From JASLEW01 sp035544895 (lineage in GTDB: Bacteria; Acidobacteriota; Thermoanaerobaculia; Multivoradales; UBA5704): a stretch of DNA of 64,000 nucleotides. A program made the position numbers and the translations under genes. Below the pieces are notes generated by a model, which had not been told where the DNA came from, made no database searches, and was given only the letters and a program-made list of their open reading frames with translations. Location: positions 71,253 through 135,252 of the forward strand of contig DASZZM010000096.1 in NCBI GenBank assembly GCA_035544895.1, given 5' to 3'. Of this stretch, positions 7,640 through 16,273 are shown piece by piece; the stretch's first letter is position 1; each line of letters begins with the position of its first letter.

Positions 7640-9889
7640 GTGGCCACGCAGGGGTTCGATGAGGTCCGGATCTATCTGTGCGCGTCTGTCGACATGGCCG
7701 AGGAGCGCGCGGCCTTGCGCGAGCAGGTGGTGCCGCGGCTGCTGCAGCGGCTGGCGGCGCCGGGCCTCACGATCTCCTTCGTCGATCCGGAGGCGCTGCC
7801 CACGGGTCCCCGCGACCTCGCCTCCCGCTGGCGCGCCATCGACGCCTGCCGGCCCTTTTTCGTTGGTCTCTTCGGCGAGCGCGACGGCGGTCTGCCGGCG
7901 CAAATCGACGACGCGCTCCTGGCGGCGCAGCCCTGGCTGCGCGGCCTGACCGCTTGCAGCTCCCTCGAGATCGAGACCGCGTATGCGCTGACCCGGCAGG
8001 GCGGCGCCGGCCGCAGCTTTTTTTACCTGCGCAGCCCGGCGTTTATCGGCCAGGTGCCACCGCCCAGGCAGGCAATCTACCTCGCGGCGAGCGAGCTCGA
8101 GGCGCGCCGCATGGCGGCTTTCAAGGAGAGCGTCCGCCGGAGCCGGCGCCCGGTCCTCGACGGCTATCCCTGCCGCTGGGATCCCACCCGCCAGCGGCCC
8201 GCCGGGCTCGAGGTGCTGGTCGAACGGCTGGTCCGCGACCTGGAGCTGGCCATCCGGTCCGAGCTCGGCCGGATCGTCAACGCGGCGCGGGGCACGCCGA
8301 TGGCCGCCGCGGCGCCGGCCGCGCCTACGCCCGCCACACCGCCGGTGGCATCGGTCCTACCCGTCCATGACAATGTCCAGTTCACCGTCTACCGGCCGCG
8401 CGCCGTCGAGCCGATGCGCTGGGAGACCCTGCTTGCTTTCGCCCATCTCAGCGATCTGCCCATCGAGGCCCCGGCGGACGAGCCGGACCCCATCGAAAAG
8501 GTCAAGAAGCGGGCCAGGCAGTTGCTCGGGGACCGCGCTTGCCGCTACGTGGACGTCAGGCAGGACAGCTCCCATGCCATTCCGCACGAGGCCGAGATCA
8601 CCTTCTTCCCCGTCGTGCCGGGTTTCGAGTTCAACCCGCCGCGCTGCACCTTCCTCTGGCTCGAGTCGGTCCACGAGCAAGAGTTCCGCATGCGCGCCCA
8701 CGCCGGCCTCGACGGCCAGGTGGTCCAGGGCCGCTTTTCCGTCTTCTGGGGCAGCCTGCTCCTGGCCGAGATCCAGCTGAGCCTGCGGGTGGACAGCAGC
8801 GTCGCGGCGCACGCGAGCGCTTCGGCGATGGCCGCGGCTCGGCCCTTCGACAAGGTCTTTGCCTCCTACTCCCACAAGGACGTCGCCGTCGTCGAGGAGG
8901 TAGAGCGCGCGACGCGCAGCCTGGGCACGCGCTACCTGCGCGACGCCGTCGACCTGCGCGCCGGCGAAGAGTGGAGCGCCGGCCTCGAAAAGATGATCCG
9001 GGAGGCCGATATCTTCCAGCTATTCTGGTCGTGGAATTCCCTGCGCTCGCGACATGTGGAGCAGGAGTGGCGCTATGCGCTGTCACTCGGCCGGCCCGAC
9101 TTCGTGCGCCCCACGTTCTGGGAGGACCCACGTCCCGCCGACCCGCAGCTGGACCTGCCTCCCCAGGAGCTCGACAGGCTGCATTTCTATCGCCTCTACC
9201 GAGGCGAGGGCAGCCGGCAGGCCTCGCCATCTCCTCGGCCCACCAGCGCTCCGGCGGTGCCAGGACCGCCCCCCGTGCCGCCGGCGTCCGCTTCGCCGGC
9301 CTCAACGCCAGCGGCGAAACCACAGGTGGCGCTGCCCGCGCACACCTCGCATGGCAGGCCGGCCCGGCGCACCCGCTGGATGGGGTCGGCAGCCCTGGTT
9401 TTCGCAGGCGTCCTCGGGCTCAGTCTCGTCGTGCAGATGCAGCAGGGTCCGGGAGTGGGGCCAGGCCGTCCCACCTCGGCCGCCTCGGGCCCGCCGCCGC
9501 TCTCTGGCAAAAGCTCGGGAGCCTCGGCCGAGAGCCAGTACCTCTCGGCCGGCTCAGCGGACCGCGACAGTGTTCCCGGCCAGGGGGAATGCCGGTTGAC
9601 CGAGACCGACCTGAACCGGCTGCGTTCGCGCGCGGCCGTCACCGGGCCGATCGTGCGCGTCTTTACCTCGGCCGACCTCTCCGCCGTCACCGCCGTTCGT
9701 GAGCTGCTGATCAGGGACGGGCAGGAACCCTTCATCCGACCCGTCGCCGCAGGCGACCACTACGCCTGCGCGGTCGAGGTCGGGCCTTTCTCCAAGAGGT
9801 CCGCGGCCAACTCCGCCGCGCTGCACTTCCGCACCCTCGGCCTGCCGGCGGCAGTGGTGAGGACGCAGCCGAGCTCTCAGAAACCATAG
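7640..9889 (+). CDS. DUF4062-like / beta-module / TIR / TM / SPOR-like membrane protein
   Basis: A 749-aa chimeric protein. Residues 1-220 resemble DUF4062 (VRIYLCASVDMAEERAALRE, later PFFVGLFGERDGG), a domain common at the N-terminus of NTPase conflict proteins. Residues ~243-387 form a beta-rich module starting NVQFTVYRPRAV that I associate with TIR proteins (recalled, not verified). Residues ~403-540 are a TIR domain (FDKVFASYSHKD, then AGEEWS, then a Glu in SRHVEQEWRYAL at the usual NADase Glu position). A Pro-rich linker, one TM (~582-600) and a C-terminal SPOR-like fold (~670-745) follow. The GTG at 7640 is chosen because AGAGGAAG precedes it at good spacing and the domain begins at once. 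It lies 79 bp after the giant sensor gene and overlaps the convergent protease gene by 13 bp. With the TM, TIR would be cytoplasmic and the SPOR-like end periplasmic. Confidence 0.75.
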   Translation: MATQGFDEVRIYLCASVDMAEERAALREQVVPRLLQRLAAPGLTISFVDPEALPTGPRDLASRWRAIDACRPFFVGLFGERDGGLPAQIDDALLAAQPWLRGLTACSSLEIETAYALTRQGGAGRSFFYLRSPAFIGQVPPPRQAIYLAASELEARRMAAFKESVRRSRRPVLDGYPCRWDPTRQRPAGLEVLVERLVRDLELAIRSELGRIVNAARGTPMAAAAPAAPTPATPPVASVLPVHDNVQFTVYRPRAVEPMRWETLLAFAHLSDLPIEAPADEPDPIEKVKKRARQLLGDRACRYVDVRQDSSHAIPHEAEITFFPVVPGFEFNPPRCTFLWLESVHEQEFRMRAHAGLDGQVVQGRFSVFWGSLLLAEIQLSLRVDSSVAAHASASAMAAARPFDKVFASYSHKDVAVVEEVERATRSLGTRYLRDAVDLRAGEEWSAGLEKMIREADIFQLFWSWNSLRSRHVEQEWRYALSLGRPDFVRPTFWEDPRPADPQLDLPPQELDRLHFYRLYRGEGSRQASPSPRPTSAPAVPGPPPVPPASASPASTPAAKPQVALPAHTSHGRPARRTRWMGSAALVFAGVLGLSLVVQMQQGPGVGPGRPTSAASGPPPLSGKSSGASAESQYLSAGSADRDSVPGQGECRLTETDLNRLRSRAAVTGPIVRVFTSADLSAVTAVRELLIRDGQEPFIRPVAAGDHYACAVEVGPFSKRSAANSAALHFRTLGLPAAVVRTQPSSQKP

Positions 9890-11298
9890 GTCCGGAGGAA
9901 AGACAGAATATCATCCGGACTGACCGCCCGCTTGCCGCCTGGAATAGGGCTCAGCGTCATGAACGCCTGGCCGCCGACATGGATGGAAGGCATTTTCTCC
10001 ATCGACTCGCTCGAGATGATGCCGATCAGCTCACCGCGGTCGTTGACCACGGCGCCGCCGCTGCTGCCATGGGTGATTCCCGCCTCGAAGTGGACATAGT
10101 GGCTGCCGGTCGGACCGGTCATCGAGTGCGAGACGTTTCCGAGGACGAAGGTCGGAGCCACTTGGGTCACCCGGCTCCACTCGCCGCCGAAGCCGCTCAC
10201 GTTCTCGATCTTGCCCTCGCTCTGGCCGAGCTGGCCGGGATAGCTGATCACCGCGATCGGGTCGGTGACCTTGACGGCTTCATTGGAGCCGACGATCGGC
10301 ACTGTTGAACCGGTCGCGGGCTGCACCTGCAGCAGGGCGAGGTCGAACTCAGAGGAGGAGGCGACCAGGTTCGCCTGCACCGGCTGGCGCCCGGCGAATT
10401 GAACGTCGAACAGGTCGTACTCCGCCTTGGCGCCATATTTCGACACCAGCTCGGGCCAGCCCGGAAACTGGACCAGCCACGGCTCTCCGACATGCTTGGC
10501 GGTGAGCACGAGCCCCGGACGGATCACGACCCCTGAGCCCTGGACCGCGTAGTGCGCCAGGATGTCGCCGCCGGTGCGGGCGTAGTGGGGGACGGCGGAA
10601 TGGACGATCGGGATGCGGACCCGGTAGCTGCAGCGGACGTGGACGACCGCCGGGCCTACCCTCCTTTCGATGTCGGCCCAGACGTTGGCGCCTGCCGCGC
10701 GGGTGGCGTCGGCGGCCTGGGCGCGCTGCCTCTCGAGCTTGCGCCAGCCCCACCAGGCCGCGCCTCCGACGCCGAGGGCAGCCAGCAGTACTACGATCAG
10801 CGCGACCACGATCGACCGGCGGGTGCTTTTGCGGCTGTCGGCGATCCGGCCGGCCAGGGCGTGGCGCTCTTCCTGCCGCGCGCGATCGATCTCGTGCCGC
10901 AGGGTGGCGCGGCCGACCGCTTCCTTGAAGGGCGCGGCGGCCGCCGGTTCCTGGCCTCCTGCCGCGGCCGGCGCCGGCTCGGCGAAGAGCTGCATCTCGG
11001 GGCCTTCCTTCCCCAGGCGGATGCGCGACTCGGGCGGCACCGCGATTCTCTGGAAGGGCGGACTCGGGGCGCCGTTCACGTAGGTGCCGTTGGTGCTGCG
11101 TTTGTCCTCGATGTAGAGGCGCCCCCCCTGCAGGCTGAGCTCGGCGTGGACGCCGCTGACGCTGTCGTCGAGCTCGTCGTTGAACTTTACGTCGCTGCCG
11201 GGATTCCGGCCGAGCCGCAGGGCCTGGCCTTCCTGCAGCGTAAGGCGTTGGTCCTGGCCCGCCTGGGAGCCGCTGAGATGCCGGATGGTCAGGTTCAT
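9877..11298 (-). CDS. FHA domain - transmembrane - trypsin-like serine protease
   Basis: 473 aa. An N-terminal FHA domain (~20-95; LRLGRNPGSDVKF, then SVSGVHAEL, then STNGTYVNG) would bind phosphothreonine in the cytoplasm. A charged linker leads to one TM (~156-178), then a trypsin/DegP-type protease domain outside the membrane. Triad residues are visible: His in LTAKHVG (~267), Asp in SEFDLALLQV (~316) and Ser in THGSSGGAVVND (~411). No PDZ domain follows. Start ATG 11298 has a strong GAGGAGGG ribosome site. It is the last gene of the PP2C-FHA-FHA/protease operon, 40 bp after the preceding gene. Inferred role: envelope protease gated by Ser/Thr phosphorylation. Confidence 0.85.
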   Translation of the reverse strand: MNLTIRHLSGSQAGQDQRLTLQEGQALRLGRNPGSDVKFNDELDDSVSGVHAELSLQGGRLYIEDKRSTNGTYVNGAPSPPFQRIAVPPESRIRLGKEGPEMQLFAEPAPAAAGGQEPAAAAPFKEAVGRATLRHEIDRARQEERHALAGRIADSRKSTRRSIVVALIVVLLAALGVGGAAWWGWRKLERQRAQAADATRAAGANVWADIERRVGPAVVHVRCSYRVRIPIVHSAVPHYARTGGDILAHYAVQGSGVVIRPGLVLTAKHVGEPWLVQFPGWPELVSKYGAKAEYDLFDVQFAGRQPVQANLVASSSEFDLALLQVQPATGSTVPIVGSNEAVKVTDPIAVISYPGQLGQSEGKIENVSGFGGEWSRVTQVAPTFVLGNVSHSMTGPTGSHYVHFEAGITHGSSGGAVVNDRGELIGIISSESMEKMPSIHVGGQAFMTLSPIPGGKRAVSPDDILSFLRTYGF

Positions 11299-11338
11299 CG
11301 ACAAGATCCCTCCTCGTGGCAACTGAACGGGCGACACT

Positions 11339-12265
11339 TCATGGCGTGCCCTCGCCGCTCGCGGCGCCGGTCGCGGGGTCGAGCGGCGGCTCGATGGCCA
11401 GGAACAGCAGCTCGACGCCGCCACAGCGGATGCGGTCGCGATCGCGCAGCCGCATCGTGCCGCTGGCTGGCACCTCCTCGTCGTTGACCCAGGTGCCGTT
11501 GGTCGACATGCGGTCGGCCAGCAGGAAGCCGCCTCTCCGGCAGAGGAGCAGGGCATGCTCGCCTGAGACCCTGGGATCGTCGCCGAGACAGATATCGCTG
11601 GCGCGGTCGGCTCCCAGGGTGTTCTTGCCGGCGCGCACCGCGAAGACCGCTCCCGTGGGCCCGAGATCCGGCGCCACGAGCACCGCCACCAACCTCCGAG
11701 GCTCCCGGGCCTCGCGCCCCGCCGGCTCGGGGCCCGGCCCCGGGACCGCCGCCGCCGGCGCGGCCTGCGGCTCTGGCAGGGGGCGGAGGGAGACCGCGGG
11801 GGCGGCCGTGCCGGGTTCGGCGAGGACCGTGACTCGCGGTGGCCCGGAAGGAGGTCCGGGAGGCTGTTCCAGCCGGGTCGGCTTCGGCACCCAACCCGGC
11901 GCGGATACAGAGGCGCCCTCCGGGGGTGGCGGTGGCCATGCGACAAGCGGGCCAGACGGCTCAGCGGTGTCGCCGGGAGCCTCGGCGGCTGGCGGCGCCG
12001 AGGGTCCTCCGGCGCCGGGCTCTCCCTCCAGGCGTGTTGCGCGGCGCGCCGCGGCCCCGGCGGCGGTCTGCTGGCGCTCGCAGTAGGGGCAGCTCTTCCA
12101 GGCCGGGTCGATCGGATGACCGGCCGGGCAGAGCGCCGTTGGCCAGTCGCCGGCAGGCCGTGACCTGGCGGAACCCGGCGGGGCTGCCGCCAGCGAGCGC
12201 CCGCATAGCACGCAGGACAGCTCGGCGTCTGGGTTCAGGGTATGGCAGGAGCTGCATTCGATCAT
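11339..12265 (-). CDS. Zinc-ribbon plus FHA domain protein
   Basis: 308 aa. Two short zinc-binding knuckles open the protein (CSSCHTLNPDAELSCVLCG at residues ~4-22 and CPAGHPIDPAWKSCPYC at ~44-60). A ~120-residue Pro/Ala-rich low-complexity linker leads to a C-terminal FHA domain (~205-290) with the hallmark Arg/Ser/Asn positions (GADRASDICLGDD, RVSGEHALL, MSTNGTWVNDE). There is no membrane segment, so it is probably a cytoplasmic phosphothreonine adaptor. Start ATG 12265 is preceded by GGGAGG. It sits 40 bp after the PP2C gene and 40 bp before the FHA-protease gene, so the three are very likely one transcript. Confidence 0.85.
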   Translation of the reverse strand: MIECSSCHTLNPDAELSCVLCGRSLAAAPPGSARSRPAGDWPTALCPAGHPIDPAWKSCPYCERQQTAAGAAARRATRLEGEPGAGGPSAPPAAEAPGDTAEPSGPLVAWPPPPPEGASVSAPGWVPKPTRLEQPPGPPSGPPRVTVLAEPGTAAPAVSLRPLPEPQAAPAAAVPGPGPEPAGREAREPRRLVAVLVAPDLGPTGAVFAVRAGKNTLGADRASDICLGDDPRVSGEHALLLCRRGGFLLADRMSTNGTWVNDEEVPASGTMRLRDRDRIRCGGVELLFLAIEPPLDPATGAASGEGTP

Positions 12266-12305
12266 CCTGGCCTCCCGGGCGCCGCGGACTCGCCGCGCGG
12301 CGTCC

Positions 12306-13193
12306 TCACGTCTCGGGCCGAGTTGGACGGCGCGGCGGGTGGTCGGCTTCGACCCGCAGGCAGCCGACAGTGATGTTGTCCTGGCTGTTGGCGGCGAGTG
12401 CGGCGCCGAGCAGCCGCTCGCACGACTGGCGGGCCGATTCCGCGCCCTCCATCGCGCGCTCGATCTCGGCATCGGGCACCGCGCCGTGGAGGCCGTCCGT
12501 ACAGAGCATCACCAGGTCGCCGGCAGCGAGCGGGAGCGCGGGCCGAAGGTCCGCCGACAGCGGGCCCGATTGTCCGATGGCGCGCTGCAGGACATGGGTG
12601 TCAGGGTGCCCGAACGACTCCTCCTCGCTCAGCAGCCCGTCCTGCACCAGGCGACCGACGAGCGAATGGTCCGCGGTCAGGCGAACCAGCGAGGCACCCC
12701 GATAGAGATAGGCGCGGCTGTCGCCGACGTGAGCGAGGTGCACGCAGGGGCGTGTCGAGGCAGCCTCGACGACCGCAATGATCGCCGTCGCACCCATGGT
12801 GACCGGCCGCCCCCCGCCGGCGCTGCCGGTCCTGGTTCGCGCGGCGCCGAGCACGGCCCGATGCGCCGCGCCGATGGCGTTTTCGAGCACCTCGCTCCAC
12901 GGCACCGCGCCGCGGTCGCGGATGGCCTCGAGCGCGCTGCGCACGACGATCTCGGCCGCTTCGCGCCCCCCGGTGTGCCCTCCCATGCCGTCCGCCAGGA
13001 TGAGCACCACCTCGTCATGGTCACCGTGCCAGGCCGCGGCGGCGTCCTGGTTCTCCGCGCGCACCGGCCCGCGGACCGAGACCACGTGGACCCGGCAGCC
13101 GAGGACCGCTTCCGCCGGCGTGATCTCCGGGCTCAACAGGTTCCTCCGGCGATAGATGAGATCCCGTGACACTTCCACGCGCAACATTTCCAT
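12306..13193 (-). CDS. PP2C-family protein Ser/Thr phosphatase
   Basis: About 295 aa, a complete metal-dependent PP2C phosphatase. The metal-binding acidic motifs are present: RAENQDAA, LADGMGGHTGG, VGDSRAYLYR, LCTDGLHG and the C-terminal SQDNITVGCL. Bacterial homologues reverse phosphorylation by Hanks-type kinases, here most simply the kinase encoded divergently at 13414. It is the first gene of the PP2C-FHA-FHA/protease operon. The start is uncertain: ATG 13193 or 13187 gives a normal N-terminus, while ATG 13256 adds about 21 residues. A TATAAT overlaps the 13193 codon on this strand, which makes a later start conceivable. Confidence 0.9.
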   Translation of the reverse strand: MEMLRVEVSRDLIYRRRNLLSPEITPAEAVLGCRVHVVSVRGPVRAENQDAAAAWHGDHDEVVLILADGMGGHTGGREAAEIVVRSALEAIRDRGAVPWSEVLENAIGAAHRAVLGAARTRTGSAGGGRPVTMGATAIIAVVEAASTRPCVHLAHVGDSRAYLYRGASLVRLTADHSLVGRLVQDGLLSEEESFGHPDTHVLQRAIGQSGPLSADLRPALPLAAGDLVMLCTDGLHGAVPDAEIERAMEGAESARQSCERLLGAALAANSQDNITVGCLRVEADHPPRRPTRPET

Positions 13194-13263
13194 TATAACT
13201 CTATGACTCGTGCGCTGCGGAGGCCGCGGCTGCCCGCCGGCTGCGCCTTGACTCATTTCTTCA

Positions 13264-13292
13264 TTGAACGTTGGCGGGTGATGATCTACAAT
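13264..13292 (+). promoter_or_regulatory. Sigma70-like promoter of the Ser/Thr kinase gene
   Basis: TTGAAC (13264-13269) and TACAAT (13287-13292) are separated by exactly 17 bp, each matching the consensus at five of six positions. The predicted transcript would carry a ~115-nt leader before the GTG at 13414. The site lies in the divergent region shared with the phosphatase operon. Confidence 0.6.
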
Positions 13293-13413
13293 AAACAAAG
13301 GCCCGCAGAAGGTCCTGCAATTTGAAGCCGAGTCCCCGCAAGTTTTCGAGTCCAAGGAGTGAGATCTTCTTGATCTGGATACTCTGGCGCGGGCCGGCGG
13401 GCGGAGCCTCGCC

Positions 13414-15246
13414 GTGAGGACCTGCATCGGCCCATACCGTATCGAAGGTCCCCTGGGGCGCGGAGGGATGGGGGTCGTCTATCGCGGGACTCACGATCAC
13501 CTGGGCCGCCCGGTGGCGATCAAGGCGCTCGCCCCGGAGCTGACGCGGCAGCCTGAGTTCAGGGAGAGATTCTTTTCCGAGGCGAAGACCCAGGCCCTCC
13601 TCCAGCATCCCAACATCGTCGGCATTTACGATCTCCTGGCCGACGAAGGCGACTACTTCATCGTCATGGAGCTGGTCACGGGACAGCACCTCGATCAGCG
13701 TCTCGCCGCCGCCGCGGGACGCCCGCTGGATTGCGGCGCGGCGCTCGGCATCTTCAGCCAGGTGCTATCCGCCCTCGACTACGCCCACTCGGAAGGGGTG
13801 ATCCATCGCGACGTCAAGCCCTCGAACGTGATGATCAGCCCGCAGGGGCGCGTCAAGCTGACCGATTTCGGTATCGCCCTGCTGATCGGCGACAAGCGGT
13901 TGACCGTCTCGCACTCCGTCATCGGCACGCCCACGTACATGTCGCCCGAGCAGATCCTGCATCCACGCTCGGTCGATCACCGTACCGACATCTACAGCGC
14001 GGCGGTCGTCTTCTTCGAGATGCTCGCGGGCAGGCCACCGTTCGACGCCGAGACCGAGTACGCGATCAAGAAGCTCCACGTCGAGGCGGCCCCGCCGGAC
14101 CTCGCCGAGCTCAACCCGGCTCTCCCCGCCGGGCTGACCGCCGCGGTGGCGGCGGCGCTGAGCAAGGACCCGGCCGCACGCTTTCCGAGTGCCGCGGCCT
14201 TCCTGCGCGCCTTGGACGAGTCCGTCTCGCCTTTCTCGCCGGCGAGGGCGGCACCCCTGCCCCGCCCGCTGCAACCCTTTACTTCCTCGCGGTACACGCC
14301 GCCGGCCACGGCCGTAGAAGAGCCTGCGGCTGGACCGCGGCCGGCGGGGGCGGCTGAGAGATCGGGCGCCATTGCCGCTGGTCTGCGGGGGCTGCTCCAG
14401 GGCAGAGGCCTGTGGATCGCGGCCGGGGCTGCCGCGCTGGCCGCGGTGATCGCGGCGGGAGCCTTCCTCCTGATCCTCATGCGGGGCAATGGCGGGAATG
14501 AGCGAGTGGTGAAGGCTACGCCGCCGCGCGAGGCCGGCTCGCCGGCCCTCGGCGCAACCTCCCAACCACCTGCACCGGCGCTCCCGCCTGGCCCAGCAAT
14601 CGCGCAGCCGGGTGGAACCGCCCAGTCCGCGCCCCTGAGTGCGCCGGCTCCCGGCGCACTGGCGAGCGCGCCGTTGCTCGGCGACCAGGCCGAACAAGCC
14701 CGTCCGGTGGACCAGATCGCAAAGCCATCCGAGCGGAGGGCCCGTTCCCAGAGGAAAAAGGTGAAGACTGCGCCGGCGGCGCAACCGCCGCCGGCTGCTG
14801 TCCAGGAGAGCGGAGCGGAAGAGGCGCCGGTCCGCTCCACCGCCGGCGGCGGTGTCGCCGTCGATCGGCTGAACGAGATGGAGAACGTCGTCGTCACGCT
14901 CGAGCAGGAGGCCAAGCACGCCCTCGACGCTTACGAGCAGCAGGAGCGGAAGAGCGAGGTCGGCCCGCGCCTGGAGGAGTTCGTGAACGCGGCGGTCGGC
15001 CTTCGCAAGGCGTTCCGCAAAGCCACCGGGACGGGATTCGGCTTCCGCGTGCTCAGGGACAAGCTTCTCAAGAGAGGGTCGCGAGAGGCGGATCAGCAGG
15101 ACCTGGAGGTGAAGTCTCGGGACTTGATACACCAGGGCGCCGAGGTCGATCGCCTCATCTCAAGAGATCCCATGGGGTCCGCGGCAATGTCTTTCTGGCG
15201 CAAGGTGCGACACAAGCTCAAGCAGCTCTCCGGCTTCTACCGGTGA
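13414..15246 (+). CDS. Transmembrane Hanks-type Ser/Thr protein kinase
   Basis: 610 aa. The N-terminal kinase domain (~6-265) has all key motifs: glycine loop GPLGRGGMGVVYRG, catalytic Lys in VAIKAL, HRDVKPSN, DFG (TDFGIAL) and GTPTYMSPEQ, so it should be active. A Pro/Ala-rich linker leads to one TM (~331-354), another low-complexity region and a charged helical C-terminal domain (~485-610) that would lie outside the membrane. GTG 13414 begins directly at the kinase fold and has GGCGGAG upstream. It is divergent from the PP2C/FHA operon, giving writer, eraser and two readers side by side. No PASTA repeats are present; the extracytoplasmic sensor is unrecognised. Confidence 0.93.
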   Translation: MRTCIGPYRIEGPLGRGGMGVVYRGTHDHLGRPVAIKALAPELTRQPEFRERFFSEAKTQALLQHPNIVGIYDLLADEGDYFIVMELVTGQHLDQRLAAAAGRPLDCGAALGIFSQVLSALDYAHSEGVIHRDVKPSNVMISPQGRVKLTDFGIALLIGDKRLTVSHSVIGTPTYMSPEQILHPRSVDHRTDIYSAAVVFFEMLAGRPPFDAETEYAIKKLHVEAAPPDLAELNPALPAGLTAAVAAALSKDPAARFPSAAAFLRALDESVSPFSPARAAPLPRPLQPFTSSRYTPPATAVEEPAAGPRPAGAAERSGAIAAGLRGLLQGRGLWIAAGAAALAAVIAAGAFLLILMRGNGGNERVVKATPPREAGSPALGATSQPPAPALPPGPAIAQPGGTAQSAPLSAPAPGALASAPLLGDQAEQARPVDQIAKPSERRARSQRKKVKTAPAAQPPPAAVQESGAEEAPVRSTAGGGVAVDRLNEMENVVVTLEQEAKHALDAYEQQERKSEVGPRLEEFVNAAVGLRKAFRKATGTGFGFRVLRDKLLKRGSREADQQDLEVKSRDLIHQGAEVDRLISRDPMGSAAMSFWRKVRHKLKQLSGFYR

Positions 15247-15349
15247 CTCTTCTGCCCGGGCAGTAGCTCTCGCCGCAGCACCTGGCTCCGGCACCCGCCG
15301 TTCGCGTCTATATTGTGGGAGGCGGCGGACAGGCCGTGGCCAGAGCACG

Positions 15350-16273
15350 ATGAACGCCGATCAGGAGATCGCGACGACCGCCGGAAGCAAGGAAGCCGCC
15401 GAGGAGCCCCACGCCCGGGCGAGACCCGTCGGATCTGACCAAGCCGGGCAGGGACCCGGCGTATCTGACCAACCCGGGCAGGGACCCGGCGTATCTGACC
15501 AACCCGACGATCACGCCTACTTCCAGGCCGTCGAGGAGATCTTCGTCGGACTGCGCGGTGCGCCGCTGCTGCTGTCGCCGGCGGACTGGCAGGTAGCCCG
15601 CCGCTGGCATCGCCAGGGCGTCCCGCTCGAGCTGGTGCGTCGTGCCCTGGAGGAGGTCTTCGCCCGCCGGCGCGAGCGGGGCGTGCAGGGCAAGATCTCG
15701 AGCTTGCGCTACTGCGCCCATGCGGTCGAAGCCGCCTGGGCGTCGTGGAGCGAGATGATGGCTCCCGGCCTGCGCGCCGAGGCACCCGGCCTCGACGTTG
15801 CCAGCCGCCTCGCCGCCCTTGCCGAGGCTCTCGCCGAGGCCCTTGCCGCTCCTTCTCCCTGGGCCGCGCTGCTCGATCCCGCCGCCTGGTGCGGACGCAT
15901 TGCCGCCCTCGCCGCGCTAGGCCGGGACGCGCAACGCGTCGAGGAGCGGCTCTCCGAGCTCGATCGCGAGCTCCTCGACTCCTGCCTCGACGCCCTTCCA
16001 GGCGGCCAGCGCGCCGAGCTCGAGGCCGCCGTGGACAAGACCCTGGCCGCTCTTGCCGGCCGCATTCCCGCGGCTGACCTCGATTCGGCGCGCGGGCGCC
16101 TGCTGCGCCAGATCCTGCGCCAGCGGCTCCGCCTGCCGCTGCTGTCGCTGTTCTCGCCCGAAGCGGCGGCCGAGCCGGACCCTGGGGCGGCGCCCGAAGC
16201 GGCTGCCGGGCCGGGAGGCGCGGAGCGGAAAGGGCGGCAGGGAGGCAAGAGGCGCGATGGCGAGAGCCGGTGA
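15350..16273 (+). CDS. Hypothetical helical protein upstream of miaA
   Basis: 307 aa, not recognised. After a disordered N-terminus that contains two copies of a ten-residue repeat (GQGPGVSDQP) encoded by a short palindromic DNA element, the body (~50-265) is predicted all-helical and rich in Ala, Leu, Glu and Arg. It includes ADWQVARRWHRQGVPLELV, which looks like a helix-turn-helix-like arrangement. The C-terminus is low complexity. It overlaps miaA by 17 bp, so it is probably co-transcribed with miaA and hfq. It could be a nucleic-acid-associated or structural protein; I cannot assign a function. Confidence 0.7.
   Translation: MNADQEIATTAGSKEAAEEPHARARPVGSDQAGQGPGVSDQPGQGPGVSDQPDDHAYFQAVEEIFVGLRGAPLLLSPADWQVARRWHRQGVPLELVRRALEEVFARRRERGVQGKISSLRYCAHAVEAAWASWSEMMAPGLRAEAPGLDVASRLAALAEALAEALAAPSPWAALLDPAAWCGRIAALAALGRDAQRVEERLSELDRELLDSCLDALPGGQRAELEAAVDKTLAALAGRIPAADLDSARGRLLRQILRQRLRLPLLSLFSPEAAAEPDPGAAPEAAAGPGGAERKGRQGGKRRDGESR
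15433..15510 (+). repeat. Palindromic repeat family, two and a half 30-bp units inside a gene
   Basis: Two nearly identical 30-bp units (15433-15462, 15463-15492) and a partial third. Each contains CCGGGCAGGGACCCGG, a short inverted repeat, followed by the TATCTGACC tail. The 30-bp period keeps the host reading frame. The same core recurs at 38.45, 39.09, 44.25 and 58.14 kb. Confidence 0.8.

Noticed and set aside
9877..15246. Type VI secretion regulatory cluster (PpkA/PppA/Fha-like)
   Set aside because: Kinase, phosphatase and FHA genes fit, but no tss structural, ClpV, Hcp or VgrG gene is present, and the protease and TIR genes are not typical of it.
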